NCBI GenBank assembly: GCA_965227905.1
Contig: OZ245780.1
Coordinates: 2,294,001 to 2,358,000, forward strand
Length of the DNA: 64,000 nucleotides
Direction: 5' to 3'
DNA from: CBDDHT01 sp965227905
Lineage (GTDB): Bacteria; Pseudomonadota; Alphaproteobacteria; Rhizobiales; Methyloligellaceae
The first letter of the stretch is position 1; every line of letters begins with the position of its first letter. Below are positions 33,848 to 43,524 of the stretch, piece after piece. The notes beneath the pieces are model-generated. The model worked only from the letters and a program-made list of their open reading frames with translations. It was not told the DNA's origin and did no database searches. The translations under genes and the position numbers were made by a program.

Positions 33848-35770
33848 GTGACCGCCGAAAGCAAGACCCCATTGTTGGATACCGTCGTGGTTCCGCACGA
33901 CCTACAGGATATCGAGGATAGCCAGCTTCCCGCCCTTGCCGAGGAATTGCGGCAGGAGACGATTGACGCGGTTTCGGTAACCGGAGGCCATCTGGGTGCA
34001 GGGTTGGGGGTCGTGGAGCTGACGCTGGCGATCCACAAGGTCTTTGAGACGCCCAATGATCGGGTCATCTGGGATGTCGGGCATCAGGCCTATCCCCACA
34101 AGATTCTTACCGGCCGGCGCGATCGGATCCGCACTTTGCGCCAAGGCGGCGGCCTATCCGGCTTTACGAAACGGGCTGAGAGCGAATATGACCCGTTCGG
34201 AGCCGCGCACTCCTCGACTTCGATTTCAGCAGGCCTCGGTATGGCCGTTGCGCGCGATCTTTCTGAGCAGGATCGCAACATCGTCTGTGTCATCGGCGAT
34301 GGCGCGATGAGCGCCGGCATGGCTTATGAGGCCATGAACAATGCAGGCGCGATGGACTCGCGTCTCATCGTGATCCTGAACGACAACGATATGTCGATTG
34401 CGCCTCCCGTTGGCGCTATGAGCTCGTATCTCGCTCGTCTGATTTCCGGCGGCACCTATCGACAGCTCCGCAATTGGGCCAAGCAACTCGCGAAGCGCTT
34501 GCCGAAGAGCTGGGAGCGCCGGGCAGCGCGCGCCGAAGAATACACGCGCAATTTCTGGACAGGCGGCACCCTGTTCGAAGAGCTCGGCTTCTACTATGTC
34601 GGTCCGATCGATGGGCACAATTTCGACCATCTTCTTCCCGTCTTGCGCAATGTGCGCGACACGCCGGAAGGGCCTATTCTCGTTCATGTCGTGACACAGA
34701 AGGGTAAGGGTTACGATCCGGCCGAAAAATCTGCCGACAGATATCACGGCGTTGCCAGCTTCGATGTCATTACCGGTGCCCAGCAAAAACCGAAACCCAA
34801 TGCGCCGAGCTACACCAAGGTCTTCGGTCAGAGCCTGGTTGCTGAAGCGGAGCGCGACGACAAGATCGTGGCGATTACGGCGGCAATGCCGTCAGGGACC
34901 GGCGTCGATATCTTCGCTGACGCGTTTCCCGAGCGCTCTTTCGATGTCGGCATAGCCGAACAGCATGGTGTGACATTCGCGGCCGGCCTCGCGACGGAAG
35001 GCTATAAGCCGTTCTCCGTTATCTATTCGACATTCCTCCAGCGCGCCTATGACCAGGTCGTGCATGACGTTGCCATCCAGCGGCTGCCTGTCCGATTTGC
35101 AATCGATCGTGCCGGTCTCGTCGGGGCGGATGGGCCGACCCACGCGGGTGCCTTCGACATTACCTATCTGTCTTGCCTGCCTGGTTTCATCGTCATGGCG
35201 GCTGCGGACGAAGCAGAATTGAAGCACATGGTCGCGACAGCGGTTCAGATCGATGATCGACCCTCGGCGTTCCGCTATCCGCGAGGAGAAGGCGTCGGTG
35301 TCGACATGCCTGAAGTCGGCGTGCCTCTTGAAATCGGACGTGGCCGCATCGTCCGAGAAGGCTCGAAGGTTGCATTGCTGTCTTTCGGTGGACGCCTGTC
35401 CGAATGTCTGAATGCGGCAGACCAGCTGACTGCATATGGACTGCCGACCACTGTCGCAGACGCCCGGTTTGCGAAACCGTTGGATGAAGACTTGATCCGT
35501 CAACTTGCGGTGAACCACGAGGTTCTCATTACCGTCGAAGAGGGGGCCGTGGGCGGTTTCGGCGCACATGTTCTGCAATTCATGGCCGGTGCCGGTGTTC
35601 TCGATTCCGGCGTCAAAGTGCGAACCATGACTTTGCCAGATCGATTTATCGATCAAGACAAGCCTCACTTGATGTATGAAGCTGCCGGCCTGAATGCACC
35701 CGGTATTGTCGAGACGGTTTTTGCAGCGCTCGGCCGCGAAGTGCAGCCCGAGGCCGGCGAGAGCGCCTGA
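33848..35770 (+). CDS. dxs: 1-deoxy-D-xylulose-5-phosphate synthase
   Basis: 640 residues. DXS condenses pyruvate and glyceraldehyde-3-phosphate, opening the MEP isoprenoid pathway. Thiamine-diphosphate binding is visible in VIGDGAMSAGMAYEAMNNAG, and the transketolase-like pyrimidine and C-terminal domains in DRAGLVGADGPTHAGAFD and TVEEGAVGGFGAHVLQF. GTG 33848 is the start, with AGGA upstream. tlyA begins 8 bp after the stop (TTG), so dxs and tlyA are almost surely cotranscribed. Confidence 0.97.
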   Translation: MTAESKTPLLDTVVVPHDLQDIEDSQLPALAEELRQETIDAVSVTGGHLGAGLGVVELTLAIHKVFETPNDRVIWDVGHQAYPHKILTGRRDRIRTLRQGGGLSGFTKRAESEYDPFGAAHSSTSISAGLGMAVARDLSEQDRNIVCVIGDGAMSAGMAYEAMNNAGAMDSRLIVILNDNDMSIAPPVGAMSSYLARLISGGTYRQLRNWAKQLAKRLPKSWERRAARAEEYTRNFWTGGTLFEELGFYYVGPIDGHNFDHLLPVLRNVRDTPEGPILVHVVTQKGKGYDPAEKSADRYHGVASFDVITGAQQKPKPNAPSYTKVFGQSLVAEAERDDKIVAITAAMPSGTGVDIFADAFPERSFDVGIAEQHGVTFAAGLATEGYKPFSVIYSTFLQRAYDQVVHDVAIQRLPVRFAIDRAGLVGADGPTHAGAFDITYLSCLPGFIVMAAADEAELKHMVATAVQIDDRPSAFRYPRGEGVGVDMPEVGVPLEIGRGRIVREGSKVALLSFGGRLSECLNAADQLTAYGLPTTVADARFAKPLDEDLIRQLAVNHEVLITVEEGAVGGFGAHVLQFMAGAGVLDSGVKVRTMTLPDRFIDQDKPHLMYEAAGLNAPGIVETVFAALGREVQPEAGESA

Positions 35771-35778
35771 GCATCACC

Positions 35779-36546
35779 TTGGCCGAAAACACGAGCCGCG
35801 AGCGCCTGGACAAGGTGCTCGTTGCGCGCGGCATGGCGCCGACACGCTCGCGGGCGCGGGACATGATTGCACGGGGGTGTGTCACCGTGGACGGAGTGCT
35901 CGCACACAAGGCGGGTTTTTTGATTGGTGAGTCGGCCGCCATCATATTGGACGAGGACGCCTCGGCATTTGTGTCGCGCGGTGGCTTCAAACTGTCTCCC
36001 GCTCTGGATCACTTCGGATATGACCCTTCGGGGCGAAACTGTCTCGATATCGGCGCATCGACGGGCGGCTTTACGGATCTGTTGCTACAGCGAGGTGCAG
36101 CGCATGTATATGCCGTGGACGTTGGGTCAGGTCAGCTTGCGCCTATGCTGGCGGACAATGCCCGTGTTCTGTCTCTGGAGCGTACCGATGCGCGGTCATT
36201 GAACGACAAGATCATTCCCTTGGCCGTATCGGCAATCGTTGCGGATGTCAGTTTTATAAGCCTGACCAAGGCATTGCCATCGGCACTGGCCTTGGCTTCG
36301 GAAAATGCATGGCTGATTGCATTGATCAAACCGCAGTTTGAGGTCGGTCCTGACGCCGTCGGTAAGGGCGGTATCGTTCGCGATCCTGCGTTGAGGCAGG
36401 GAGCCATCGAAACCGTGCGCTCATGGCTTGCGCGCCAGGACGGATGGCGTGTTGACGGGGTAGTGGAAACTGAGATTTCCGGTAGCGACGGCAACCAGGA
36501 ATATCTGATCGGCGCCTGCTACGAGCCCAGCAGCTTGTCCACATAG
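35779..36546 (+). CDS. tlyA: TlyA-type 16S/23S rRNA 2'-O-methyltransferase
   Basis: 255 residues starting at TTG 35779. An S4 RNA-binding domain (about 5-65: RLDKVLVARGMAPTRSRARDM) is followed by an FtsJ-like methyltransferase (about 70-250) with the SAM motif CLDIGASTGGFTDLLLQ and AVDVGSGQL. In the TlyA family this modifies ribosomal RNA; some members also act as hemolysin-like proteins. Its 3' end overlaps the convergent sirtuin gene by 28 bp. Confidence 0.93.
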   Translation: MAENTSRERLDKVLVARGMAPTRSRARDMIARGCVTVDGVLAHKAGFLIGESAAIILDEDASAFVSRGGFKLSPALDHFGYDPSGRNCLDIGASTGGFTDLLLQRGAAHVYAVDVGSGQLAPMLADNARVLSLERTDARSLNDKIIPLAVSAIVADVSFISLTKALPSALALASENAWLIALIKPQFEVGPDAVGKGGIVRDPALRQGAIETVRSWLARQDGWRVDGVVETEISGSDGNQEYLIGACYEPSSLST

Positions 36547-37223
36547 GCCGGCACCACCTCGGTGGCCGGCCCGTGAACGGTCTCGGCAAACAGTGATGTG
36601 CCTTCCGACGGTTCGAGGTTGAGTTCCACTGTGTGGGCGCCGGTATCACGGGCTTCCGCAACGAAGCCTGCAGCCGGGTAAACCGTTCCGCTGGTACCGA
36701 TAGAAATGAAGAGATCGGCGCTCGCCAGAGCGTCATAGATTTCCTGCATGCGGTACGGCATTTCTCCAAACCAGACGACGTCAGGCCGGACGCAACCGAT
36801 TTCGGCGCATGCCGGACAATGGGTGTCGATGACGATGTCTTCGTGCCACGCATGACGGGAACCGCAACGCGTGCACAGTGCCTTCAGCAGTTCGCCATGC
36901 ATGTGAATGAGGTTCTTCGAGCCGGCCGCTTCATGCAGGGCATCGATGTTCTGGGTTACGATCAAAACGTCTGCGCTGTGCTCGCGTTCAAGCCTTGCCA
37001 GTGCTTCGTGGGCGGCGTTGTGATGCGCTTCTGCGACCCCTTGTCGGCGCATATTGTAGAAATCGAGAACGAGTTTCGGATTGCGCGAATAGCCTTCCGG
37101 CGTCGCAACTTCACTGAGGTCGTATTTGGTCCAGATGCCATCGACGTCACGAAACGTACCGAGACCCGACTCCGCGGAAAGACCGGCGCCTGTCAGGACG
37201 ACAATCTGCGAGAACTTACTCAT
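36519..37223 (-). CDS. cobB: Sirtuin (NAD-dependent protein deacylase)
   Basis: 234 residues from ATG 37223 (MSKFSQIVVLTGAGLSAESG). NAD-binding GAGLSAESGLGTFRD and TQNIDALHEAAGS, catalytic His in HMHGEL, and a Zn ribbon with CTRCG and CPAC are all present, so the enzyme should deacylate lysines while consuming NAD. An upstream open frame to 37379 lacks family sequence. Its 3' end overlaps tlyA by 28 bp in convergent orientation. Confidence 0.93.
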   Translation of the reverse strand: MSKFSQIVVLTGAGLSAESGLGTFRDVDGIWTKYDLSEVATPEGYSRNPKLVLDFYNMRRQGVAEAHHNAAHEALARLEREHSADVLIVTQNIDALHEAAGSKNLIHMHGELLKALCTRCGSRHAWHEDIVIDTHCPACAEIGCVRPDVVWFGEMPYRMQEIYDALASADLFISIGTSGTVYPAAGFVAEARDTGAHTVELNLEPSEGTSLFAETVHGPATEVVPAYVDKLLGS

Positions 37224-37349
37224 TGGTCGAACGATTTCCCCCGGATTTTCAGGCAATGATCGCCAACTTGGCGAGCAAGCGCAAGGGTCGCACTGTGATC
37301 GGGTGATGAAAGGTCTATAATCGAGTCCCGAACAGCAAAAGGTGAAACG

Positions 37350-38390
37350 ATGGCGGATCAATTCGGCATGGTTGCCCATTTGGCGGGCCAGGCACTCAGG
37401 ACGGGCTGGTATTTAGGGCTGCACGAGGCAACGGACCGGGTGACAGATGTCCTGGGCCGCGATCTGCCGCGCTATAGGCCGTCCGGACCTGTTCCTTCGA
37501 CACGCCAGCTCATGCAGGATCTCGGCAAACTCCTTCTTATGGACGCACAGAATGTGCGTGACGGTGTCTACCCATCGCCTGAGGGAGAGGACGGGCCGTT
37601 ATTCCGTCAGGTGCGCCGTGCCGTTGCGATGTTTGCAGATCTTCCCGAGGCCATGCGTCGTCGCAAAGCCGGCGAGGGTGCGGAAGTGGCGAGTTTGCCG
37701 GGAGCCAGTGAGCTGCCTGATTATTTTGTGCAGAATTTCCACTACCAGTCTGGTGGTTACCTGACGGACAAGTCTGCACGGTTGTACGATGTGCAAGTTG
37801 AGACCTTGTTCCTTGGGGCTGCAAATGCGATGCGGCGTCAGGCCCTCCGGCCGCTATCCGAGGCGATCAGAGGACGTGATCAGCGCCATCTCTCGATACT
37901 CGATGTTGCGTGCGGGACCGGTCGCTTTATCGATCAGGTGGCACAGACATTTCCGGTCGTCCCGGTAAAGGGTGTCGACCTATCTCTTCCGTATCTGAGC
38001 GAAGCGCGCCGGTTTCTCGCCGGTCGCCGGTGCGTAGAGTTGCTGCAGGCCAATGCCGAAAGCCTGCCATTCGCCGACGAGAGCCAGGATGTTGTGACGT
38101 GTATCTTCCTGTTCCATGAACTTCCAGCGGAGGTTCGCCGTCGGGTCGCCGGGGAATTTGCGCGGGTTCTCAAGCCTGGCGGTCGCTTGGTATTCATCGA
38201 CTCGCTGCAGTTTGGCGATCGTCCTGATTTCGACGGTCTTCTCGAAGCCTTTCCGGCGAAGTTCCATGAGCCCTATTACGAGAATTATCTCGGCGACGAT
38301 GTCGAAATGATCGCTGCCGATGCCAATCTCGTTAGCATGGCGTCCTGGAACGCCTTCCTTTCCAAAGTTGTCGTGTGCCGCAAGCCATAG
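37350..38390 (+). CDS. Class I SAM-dependent methyltransferase
   Basis: 346 residues. A long helical N-terminal half (1-170) precedes a Rossmann methyltransferase: SAM motif I is ILDVACGTGRFIDQVAQ, then KGVDLSLPYLSEARRFL, NAESLPFADESQDVVTCIFLFHELP and LKPGGRLVFIDSLQ. Substrate unknown; the class includes ubiquinone and quinone methyltransferases and many others. It is divergent from the sirtuin gene with 126 bp between starts. Base use is like the neighbours. Confidence 0.85.
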   Translation: MADQFGMVAHLAGQALRTGWYLGLHEATDRVTDVLGRDLPRYRPSGPVPSTRQLMQDLGKLLLMDAQNVRDGVYPSPEGEDGPLFRQVRRAVAMFADLPEAMRRRKAGEGAEVASLPGASELPDYFVQNFHYQSGGYLTDKSARLYDVQVETLFLGAANAMRRQALRPLSEAIRGRDQRHLSILDVACGTGRFIDQVAQTFPVVPVKGVDLSLPYLSEARRFLAGRRCVELLQANAESLPFADESQDVVTCIFLFHELPAEVRRRVAGEFARVLKPGGRLVFIDSLQFGDRPDFDGLLEAFPAKFHEPYYENYLGDDVEMIAADANLVSMASWNAFLSKVVVCRKP

Positions 38391-38416
38391 CGTCGTCAGT
38401 TTTCGAGGAGTGAGCA

Positions 38417-39874
38417 ATGGCGGATGCCAGCGGCGGCGGTTTCAAGGCCGAGCTTTTCGCATATCTGGACGCTAACAGAGATGCGTTGGCGCAACTGTCG
38501 GACAGTCTGTTCTACTTTGGCGAGCCGTCATTGCAGGAGTATGAGTCGGCCCGATTGATGACAGAAATCCTGGGCGATGCCGGATTTGTTGTCGAGACCG
38601 GCATTTCCGGATTCGATACCGGGTTCCTGGCAACCTACGGATCTGGCAGCCCGGTCATGGCAATCCATGCCGAGTATGACGGTCTTCCCGACAACTCGCA
38701 GATGCCGGATGTCACGCAGAAACAGCCGATCGTCGACGGTGCCCCCGGTCATTGCGAAGGACACAATGCCAATGCCGCAGTGATGATTGCGAGCGCGCTC
38801 GCCTTGCGGAACATCATGGAAGAGCATGGTCTGTCCGGCACCCTCAAGGTTTTCGGCGCGCCCGCCGAAGAGCTCGTGCTTGCGCGGCCGTTCTATGTCC
38901 GAGACGGATATTTCGACGATGTCGATCTTGCGTTCCACAATCATATCGGCGGCAGTTTCTCGACGAACTATGGGCAGGTTCAGATCGCCTGTATCTCGGC
39001 AGATTTCACATTCCATGGCGAGACTGCCCATGCCGGGCTGGCGCCATGGCATGGCCGAGACGCTCTCGATGCCGTTGTGCTCATGGATACGGGCATGGCC
39101 CAGTTCCGTGAACATATGGAGCTGACAATGCGGGCGCACCGCGTCATTACCCATGGCGGTGCGCAGCCGAATGTTATTCCCGAGAAGGCATCGATCTGGT
39201 GGAATTTCCGTCATCCCGATGCTTCCGGTGCAGCGAAACTCTTTGAACAAGCGAAGAAAATCGCCGAAGGCGCTGCATTGATGACTCAAACAAGCGTCGA
39301 GGTGGACGTGCGCAGTGCCGTGTGGCCGGTGCGATGTAACCAGACAATCGCTGAAGCGATGCAGGATAATATCGAAGCCATCGGAATGCCGACATGGTCG
39401 GAGGAAGAACAGGCGTTTGCACGCGACGTCCAGCAGAAGACAGAGTCCGCCGTAATCGGCCTGCATGCGACCTATGATCAGCTCAATAGTCCGGGACCGA
39501 TGATCGCCGCATCCAATGACTGCGGCGATATCTCCTGGAAGGTTCCAATGGGTCGTGTCTGGTTTCCAGGGAATATTCCCGGCGCACGTTTTCATCATTG
39601 GTCGGCGGGCGTCGCTCTGGCATCGAGTATCGCCCACAAGGGTGCGCTGGCAGGTGCCAAGGCTCTAGCGGGAACAGTCTTGGATTTTTTGTTGGATGCC
39701 GACCGCGTGGCGGCAGCGAAACGCAGTTTTGCCGAAGAACTTGACGGCGTGATCTACAAGCCACTGCTGCCGATGGATCAGATGCCGAATCTCGATGTGA
39801 ATTCGGATCTCATGGCGACTTTCCGCGAGCCGATGAAACAACACTATCTGACGGAGCGGCCCCGTTTCGCCTGA
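38417..39874 (+). CDS. M20-family metallopeptidase (AbgB-like amidohydrolase)
   Basis: 485 residues, close to the p-aminobenzoyl-glutamate hydrolase subunit AbgB. Metal-site segments are AIHAEYDGLPD, GHCEGHNANAAVMIASALAL, APAEELVLARPF and FHNHIGGSFSTNYG; a dimerisation domain follows (FHGETAHAGLAPWHGRDALDAV). It should cleave an amide bond of an N-acyl amino acid-like substrate with two divalent metals. It begins 26 bp after the methyltransferase gene and could be cotranscribed with it. AbgA and AbgT are not present. Confidence 0.9.
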   Translation: MADASGGGFKAELFAYLDANRDALAQLSDSLFYFGEPSLQEYESARLMTEILGDAGFVVETGISGFDTGFLATYGSGSPVMAIHAEYDGLPDNSQMPDVTQKQPIVDGAPGHCEGHNANAAVMIASALALRNIMEEHGLSGTLKVFGAPAEELVLARPFYVRDGYFDDVDLAFHNHIGGSFSTNYGQVQIACISADFTFHGETAHAGLAPWHGRDALDAVVLMDTGMAQFREHMELTMRAHRVITHGGAQPNVIPEKASIWWNFRHPDASGAAKLFEQAKKIAEGAALMTQTSVEVDVRSAVWPVRCNQTIAEAMQDNIEAIGMPTWSEEEQAFARDVQQKTESAVIGLHATYDQLNSPGPMIAASNDCGDISWKVPMGRVWFPGNIPGARFHHWSAGVALASSIAHKGALAGAKALAGTVLDFLLDADRVAAAKRSFAEELDGVIYKPLLPMDQMPNLDVNSDLMATFREPMKQHYLTERPRFA

Positions 39875-39944
39875 GCGTATCAACCGCCAGCGCCGAACTT
39901 GTTGCCAGTAACTTGCATTTCAAGCTGTCGTCTGGTGGAGTTGG

Positions 39945-40475
39945 ATGATGAGATCTTGGATGAAAACGCATTGTTTGGCGGCCGGCGCCATGCTGATCGG
40001 GACATGGGTATTGACAGACCATGCCTCTTCCCAGGCCGTTGGTTTCCAGGAGGGACGGAACGGAATCTTCGAACTCATTCTGCCGATCTGGAAACAGCGC
40101 AACCAGTTGGAAGGCGCGACGTGGGAGATCACTGTCACGCGTGATGGCAAACCCTACTGTCATCACAAGGGAGCGCTGAACCACAATTTTCTCGATCCGC
40201 AGCATACGCCGGGCGAGCGTTTCCTGGTCTGCCCGCCGACAGCGGCGCTCGGCACGAGCGGAGCAAAATCCCGCTATAGCCTGTCGGTCGAAGTCGACAA
40301 GAATTCCGACGGTACTGTCGACGATAGCCTGAAGTACGCACGTGACGTCATTGAAGAGCGCCACCTTGGCGAACATCCCCTCGGGTGTATCGTGACGCTC
40401 TATCTCGGGTTTGTCGCAAACCAGGGGACAAAGAGCGTTTTTCTGATTTCCGACAGCGAACAGGCCTGTGGCTGA
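39945..40475 (+). CDS. Hypothetical exported protein
   Basis: 176 residues with a signal-like N-terminus (MKTHCLAAGAMLIGTWVLTDH then ASSQA). The mature protein has GIFELILPIWKQRNQLEGATWEITVTRDGKPYC and a C-terminal cysteine pair, with an EF-hand-like acidic run (DKNSDGTVDD) that might bind calcium. I do not recognise the family. It converges on the HAD gene with 9 bp between stops. ATG 39960 is an alternative start within the signal. Confidence 0.6.
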   Translation: MMRSWMKTHCLAAGAMLIGTWVLTDHASSQAVGFQEGRNGIFELILPIWKQRNQLEGATWEITVTRDGKPYCHHKGALNHNFLDPQHTPGERFLVCPPTAALGTSGAKSRYSLSVEVDKNSDGTVDDSLKYARDVIEERHLGEHPLGCIVTLYLGFVANQGTKSVFLISDSEQACG

Positions 40476-40484
40476 GGCCACGAC

Positions 40485-41192
40485 CTAGCAGGATAGCGCA
40501 TCGGCAACGCCGGTCATGGCATCCGTAACGATGTCCCAATCGCCTTCGGCGCCTCGATCCGTTGTCTGTTCCGGGCCATACTCGGTTGGACGAAGGATGA
40601 ATGCTGTGCGCATTCCGAGTTCGGAGGCCGACATCAGGTCGTCATTGTGTGCCGCAACCATCATGCAATTCGCAGGATCCAGGTCCAGAAGAGCCATGTT
40701 GCGCAGATAGGCATCTGGCATACGCTTGTAAGCCTTGGCTGTTTCGGCGCCGAGGATGACGTCCCATGGCAAACCGGCATTCTTAGCCATATTGACAAGC
40801 AGCGCCGTATTGCCGTTCGAGAGCGTCGAAAGGATGAATTTCGTCTTCAAGCGGGCAAGGCCTTCAACCGAGTCCGGCCAGGGGGCGAGCCTGTGCCAGA
40901 TCCGGTTCAAGTGATCAATCTCATCGTCGCCAAGTCCGCTGATGTTGAACTGCTCCAGGAGCGTAATCAAACTTTCCCGGTGGAGGGAATCGAGAATGGT
41001 CCAGGGCCGGCGACCACTGCGGACTTCTTCCATCGCGGGCTGGTAGAGGCCGCGCCACTGATCGGCGAATGCCGTCCAGTCGCCGGAAAGTCCTTTTTCA
41101 GCACCGAACGCTTGAAGCTCTGCAATAACGCTGCTGCGCCAATCCACAACCGTACCGAAAACATCGAAGAAGAGCGCCTTCACATCGTTCAT
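40485..41192 (-). CDS. Haloacid dehalogenase, type II
   Basis: 235 residues from ATG 41192 (MNDVKALFFDVFGTVVDWRS). The catalytic Asp is in FFDVFGTVVD. Later family elements are STLSNGNTALLVNMAKNAGLPWD and MMVAAHNDDLMSASELGM. The type II group hydrolyses L-2-haloacids such as 2-chloropropionate, though many are uncharacterised phosphatases. Its ATG overlaps the DUF4166 stop by 4 bases, so it is the last gene of a tightly coupled aroC-DCC-DUF4166-HAD run. Confidence 0.9.
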   Translation of the reverse strand: MNDVKALFFDVFGTVVDWRSSVIAELQAFGAEKGLSGDWTAFADQWRGLYQPAMEEVRSGRRPWTILDSLHRESLITLLEQFNISGLGDDEIDHLNRIWHRLAPWPDSVEGLARLKTKFILSTLSNGNTALLVNMAKNAGLPWDVILGAETAKAYKRMPDAYLRNMALLDLDPANCMMVAAHNDDLMSASELGMRTAFILRPTEYGPEQTTDRGAEGDWDIVTDAMTGVADALSC

Positions 41193-41743
41193 TGCAGAGA
41201 GATCCCATTTGTTTCGAGCCAACCCTGGTAGTGCACGAGAAGCGTGTCCCAGGGAAGCGTGATCGACATTGAAAATGTATAGCGCGAACCGTCGGCGCCC
41301 TCACGAACATCAAGCTTGGGCCAGAAGATGCGGGGAACCGGCAACGCGAAGCAATGCAATCCGACCAGGACCTGCGTCACGCCCGACGGGTCGGTATCGA
41401 GGCGCGAGACAGCGCTCAAGACCCCGAGTTTTTCGGTAACTGTGCCCGGTGTCGGGCCCGGTCGGAATCGCGTTTCGAAAACGTGTTCACCGAACTCGCG
41501 GCGCCACCGCTCACCCTCCCGTGTCCGGGTCATTGTGATGTGTAAGGGAGCGGCCTGCCGTTGCGGCGGAAAACGCAGAAGACGGCAGAGGAGGCGTGCT
41601 GCCGTCGATGTGCCATGGGTCGTATCGGCTTCTCCCTCAAGCTCAAGTCGGTCGTAAACGGCATGCGTGCGCATGACTGGCGGCGGCAAATCAGACACGC
41701 CGTGACCATAGGCCCGATGGAACAGAGGGATGGTGTCGCTCAA
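41189..41743 (-). CDS. DUF4166-domain protein
   Basis: 184 residues. A single DUF4166 domain is visible: ARLLCRLLRFPPQRQAAPLHITMTRTREGERWRREFGEHVFETR, then LGLL-type strands and WDTLLVHYQGWL. The function is unknown; the fold is a beta barrel by homology. It overlaps the DCC gene by 4 bp (start) and the HAD gene by 4 bp (end), so it is translated as part of that run. Confidence 0.85.
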   Translation of the reverse strand: MSDTIPLFHRAYGHGVSDLPPPVMRTHAVYDRLELEGEADTTHGTSTAARLLCRLLRFPPQRQAAPLHITMTRTREGERWRREFGEHVFETRFRPGPTPGTVTEKLGVLSAVSRLDTDPSGVTQVLVGLHCFALPVPRIFWPKLDVREGADGSRYTFSMSITLPWDTLLVHYQGWLETNGISLQ

Positions 41744-42237
41744 GTGATCAGCCTGTTCCTGAGTTCGCCATCAGGTATCCAGCACTCCTTGCGACGCCCA
41801 AACATCGCGTAACGATTGTTTGCAATTCGCTGATAGATCCAGCGCCCCATTGGCTGTGGAAGCCATAGGAGGCTCATCGTCGCGCGCCAGGGCCACCCCA
41901 GCCGTCGCAAGATTAGCGCCATAGCTTCCAGCCGTCCGAATGCGAGACCATTGTCGATGAGCAAGTTGGTTTCGAAGTTGAATGTATCGAGGCCATAGTG
42001 CCGAAAGAGAGCCTGTCCAAGATCCGACTGCGCATGCGTGAGGAGATAGTCCTTGTTTTTGTCCCGCGAGATCACGAATTGAGCAAAGCCGGAACACAGA
42101 ACGCACACACCGTCGAAAACGATCAGTGGTCGCTCATCGGGAAAAATCGGTACAGTTGGATCGGCGCGGAAGCTGTAAGGCTCGCATCCTTGCAATGCGA
42201 ACCGGATATCGTTCGAAAGGGCTTCGTCAGCGGCCAT
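41740..42237 (-). CDS. DCC-family thiol-disulfide oxidoreductase-like protein (DUF393)
   Basis: About 165 residues. The redox motif FDGVCVLCSGF (DxxCxxC) is near residue 50, followed by LTHAQSDLGQALFRHYGL and a helical C-terminus. Such proteins are predicted thioredoxin-like redox factors. ATG 42237 overlaps the 3' end of aroC by 11 bp. A longer frame starts at 42249. The partner is unknown. Confidence 0.85.
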   Translation of the reverse strand: MAADEALSNDIRFALQGCEPYSFRADPTVPIFPDERPLIVFDGVCVLCSGFAQFVISRDKNKDYLLTHAQSDLGQALFRHYGLDTFNFETNLLIDNGLAFGRLEAMALILRRLGWPWRATMSLLWLPQPMGRWIYQRIANNRYAMFGRRKECWIPDGELRNRLIT

Positions 42238-43330
42238 CCACCATTCCACATTGCGCTCGGTCGCGAAGATAGTGGTCGGCCAGAGCGATGGCCATCATGG
42301 CCTCGCCAATCGGAACCGCGCGGATGCCAACGCAGGGGTCGTGGCGTCCTTTGGTAACGATCTCTCGCTCCTGACCGTCGGAGTCGATCGTGCGCCGCGG
42401 CGTCAGAATCGAAGATGTCGGCTTGACTGCGAAACGTGCGACGATGGGTTGCCCGGTTGAGATGCCGCCGAGAATGCCACCGGCATTGTTCGCGAGAAAC
42501 TGCGGTTGGCCATCTTCGCCGACGCGCATTTCGTCGGCATTCTCTTCGCCGGTCAGCGCGGCCGCATCGAAACCTGCGCCAATTTCGACGCCTTTGACGG
42601 CATTGATACTCATCATTGCGGATGCGAGATCCTGGTCGAGCTTGCCATAGATCGGGGCGCCGAGACCAACCGGAACACCATCCGCGACGACCTCGATCAC
42701 AGCACCGCACGATGAACCATTCTTGCGTAGCCCATCCAGATAGGCCGACCAGGATTGAACGACGCTATGGTCCGGCGAGAAGAATGGATTCTGATCAACC
42801 TGATCCCAGTTCCAATTCTCGCGATCAATCCTATGCGGGCCCATCTGCACGAGCGCCGCTCGCACGTTTAGGCCAGGTATGATTTTCCGGGCAATGGCGC
42901 CGGCGGCAACACGCATCGCTGTCTCGCGCGCTGAAGAGCGACCGCCACCGCGATAGTCGCGAATGCCGTATTTGGCCGAATAGGCGTAGTCGGCGTGACC
43001 AGGCCGGTACAGAGTCTTGATCTCGGAATAGTCCTTCGAGCGCTGATCGACATTGTCGATCTGCATCGCGATCGGCGTGCCTGTGGTCACCTTGCCGCCT
43101 GTGTCCTCGTCCTCCAGAACGCCGGAAAGGATCTTGACGGCATCGGGTTCCCGGCGCTGCGTCGTAAAGCGCGACTGACCCGGTCGACGCTTGTCGAGAA
43201 AGACCTGAATCTCCTCCTCGCTGATCGCAATGCCGGGTGGGCATCCGTCAACGACACAGCCGATGGCGGGACCATGGCTTTCGCCCCAGGTCGTCATGCG
43301 GAAAAGATGGCCGAAGCTATTGTGAGACAT
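42227..43330 (-). CDS. aroC: Chorismate synthase
   Basis: 367 residues. It converts EPSP to chorismate, the last shikimate step, using reduced FMN. The signatures are GESHGPAIGCVVDGCPPGI at the start, RTLYR-equivalent TLYRPGHADYAY, RGGGRSSARETAMRVAAGAIA, and GGISTGQPIVARFAVKPTSSI. Start ATG 43330. The upstream gap carries palindrome copy C, so the transcript probably begins there or reads through from the phosphatase gene. Confidence 0.97.
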   Translation of the reverse strand: MSHNSFGHLFRMTTWGESHGPAIGCVVDGCPPGIAISEEEIQVFLDKRRPGQSRFTTQRREPDAVKILSGVLEDEDTGGKVTTGTPIAMQIDNVDQRSKDYSEIKTLYRPGHADYAYSAKYGIRDYRGGGRSSARETAMRVAAGAIARKIIPGLNVRAALVQMGPHRIDRENWNWDQVDQNPFFSPDHSVVQSWSAYLDGLRKNGSSCGAVIEVVADGVPVGLGAPIYGKLDQDLASAMMSINAVKGVEIGAGFDAAALTGEENADEMRVGEDGQPQFLANNAGGILGGISTGQPIVARFAVKPTSSILTPRRTIDSDGQEREIVTKGRHDPCVGIRAVPIGEAMMAIALADHYLRDRAQCGMVDGR

Positions 43331-43431
43331 GCCGGCAGTTATAAGCGCGTGGCATCAGCGGGGGAAGAGGGGGAGGGAAATCTTGTCATGGTTTGGTTAG
43401 GGCCGATCAACGTTTGGTTCAATATCCCTGA

Positions 43432-43507
43432 AGCCAGCCCTCTCCTCCGGCCCAACCACCCAATAAAGGTACCCTCGGGGTGGTTGGGCCGGAGGAGAGG
43501 GCTGGCT
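43432..43507. repeat. Long perfect palindrome, copy C
   Basis: Two 30-base arms (43432-43461 and 43478-43507) are perfect reverse complements around a 16-base centre. The left arm begins AGCCAGCCCTCTCCTCC and ends GGCCCAACCACCC. It lies between the histidine phosphatase gene and aroC, both on the minus strand, so it could terminate the former or lie in the aroC leader. No T-run follows on either strand, so it is not a classical intrinsic terminator. It is flanked on the left by CCTGA. Confidence 0.85.
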
Positions 43508-43524
43508 GTGGTCAAGAATGTCAC

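Noticed and set aside
38528..39637. 369-codon minus-strand frame
   Set aside because: Antisense to the M20 peptidase, whose motifs are conserved in the plus frame.
43478..43507. Classical Rho-independent terminator at palindrome copy C
   Set aside because: The hairpin is perfect, but no run of T follows on either strand, and the same element recurs elsewhere, so I call it a repeat.
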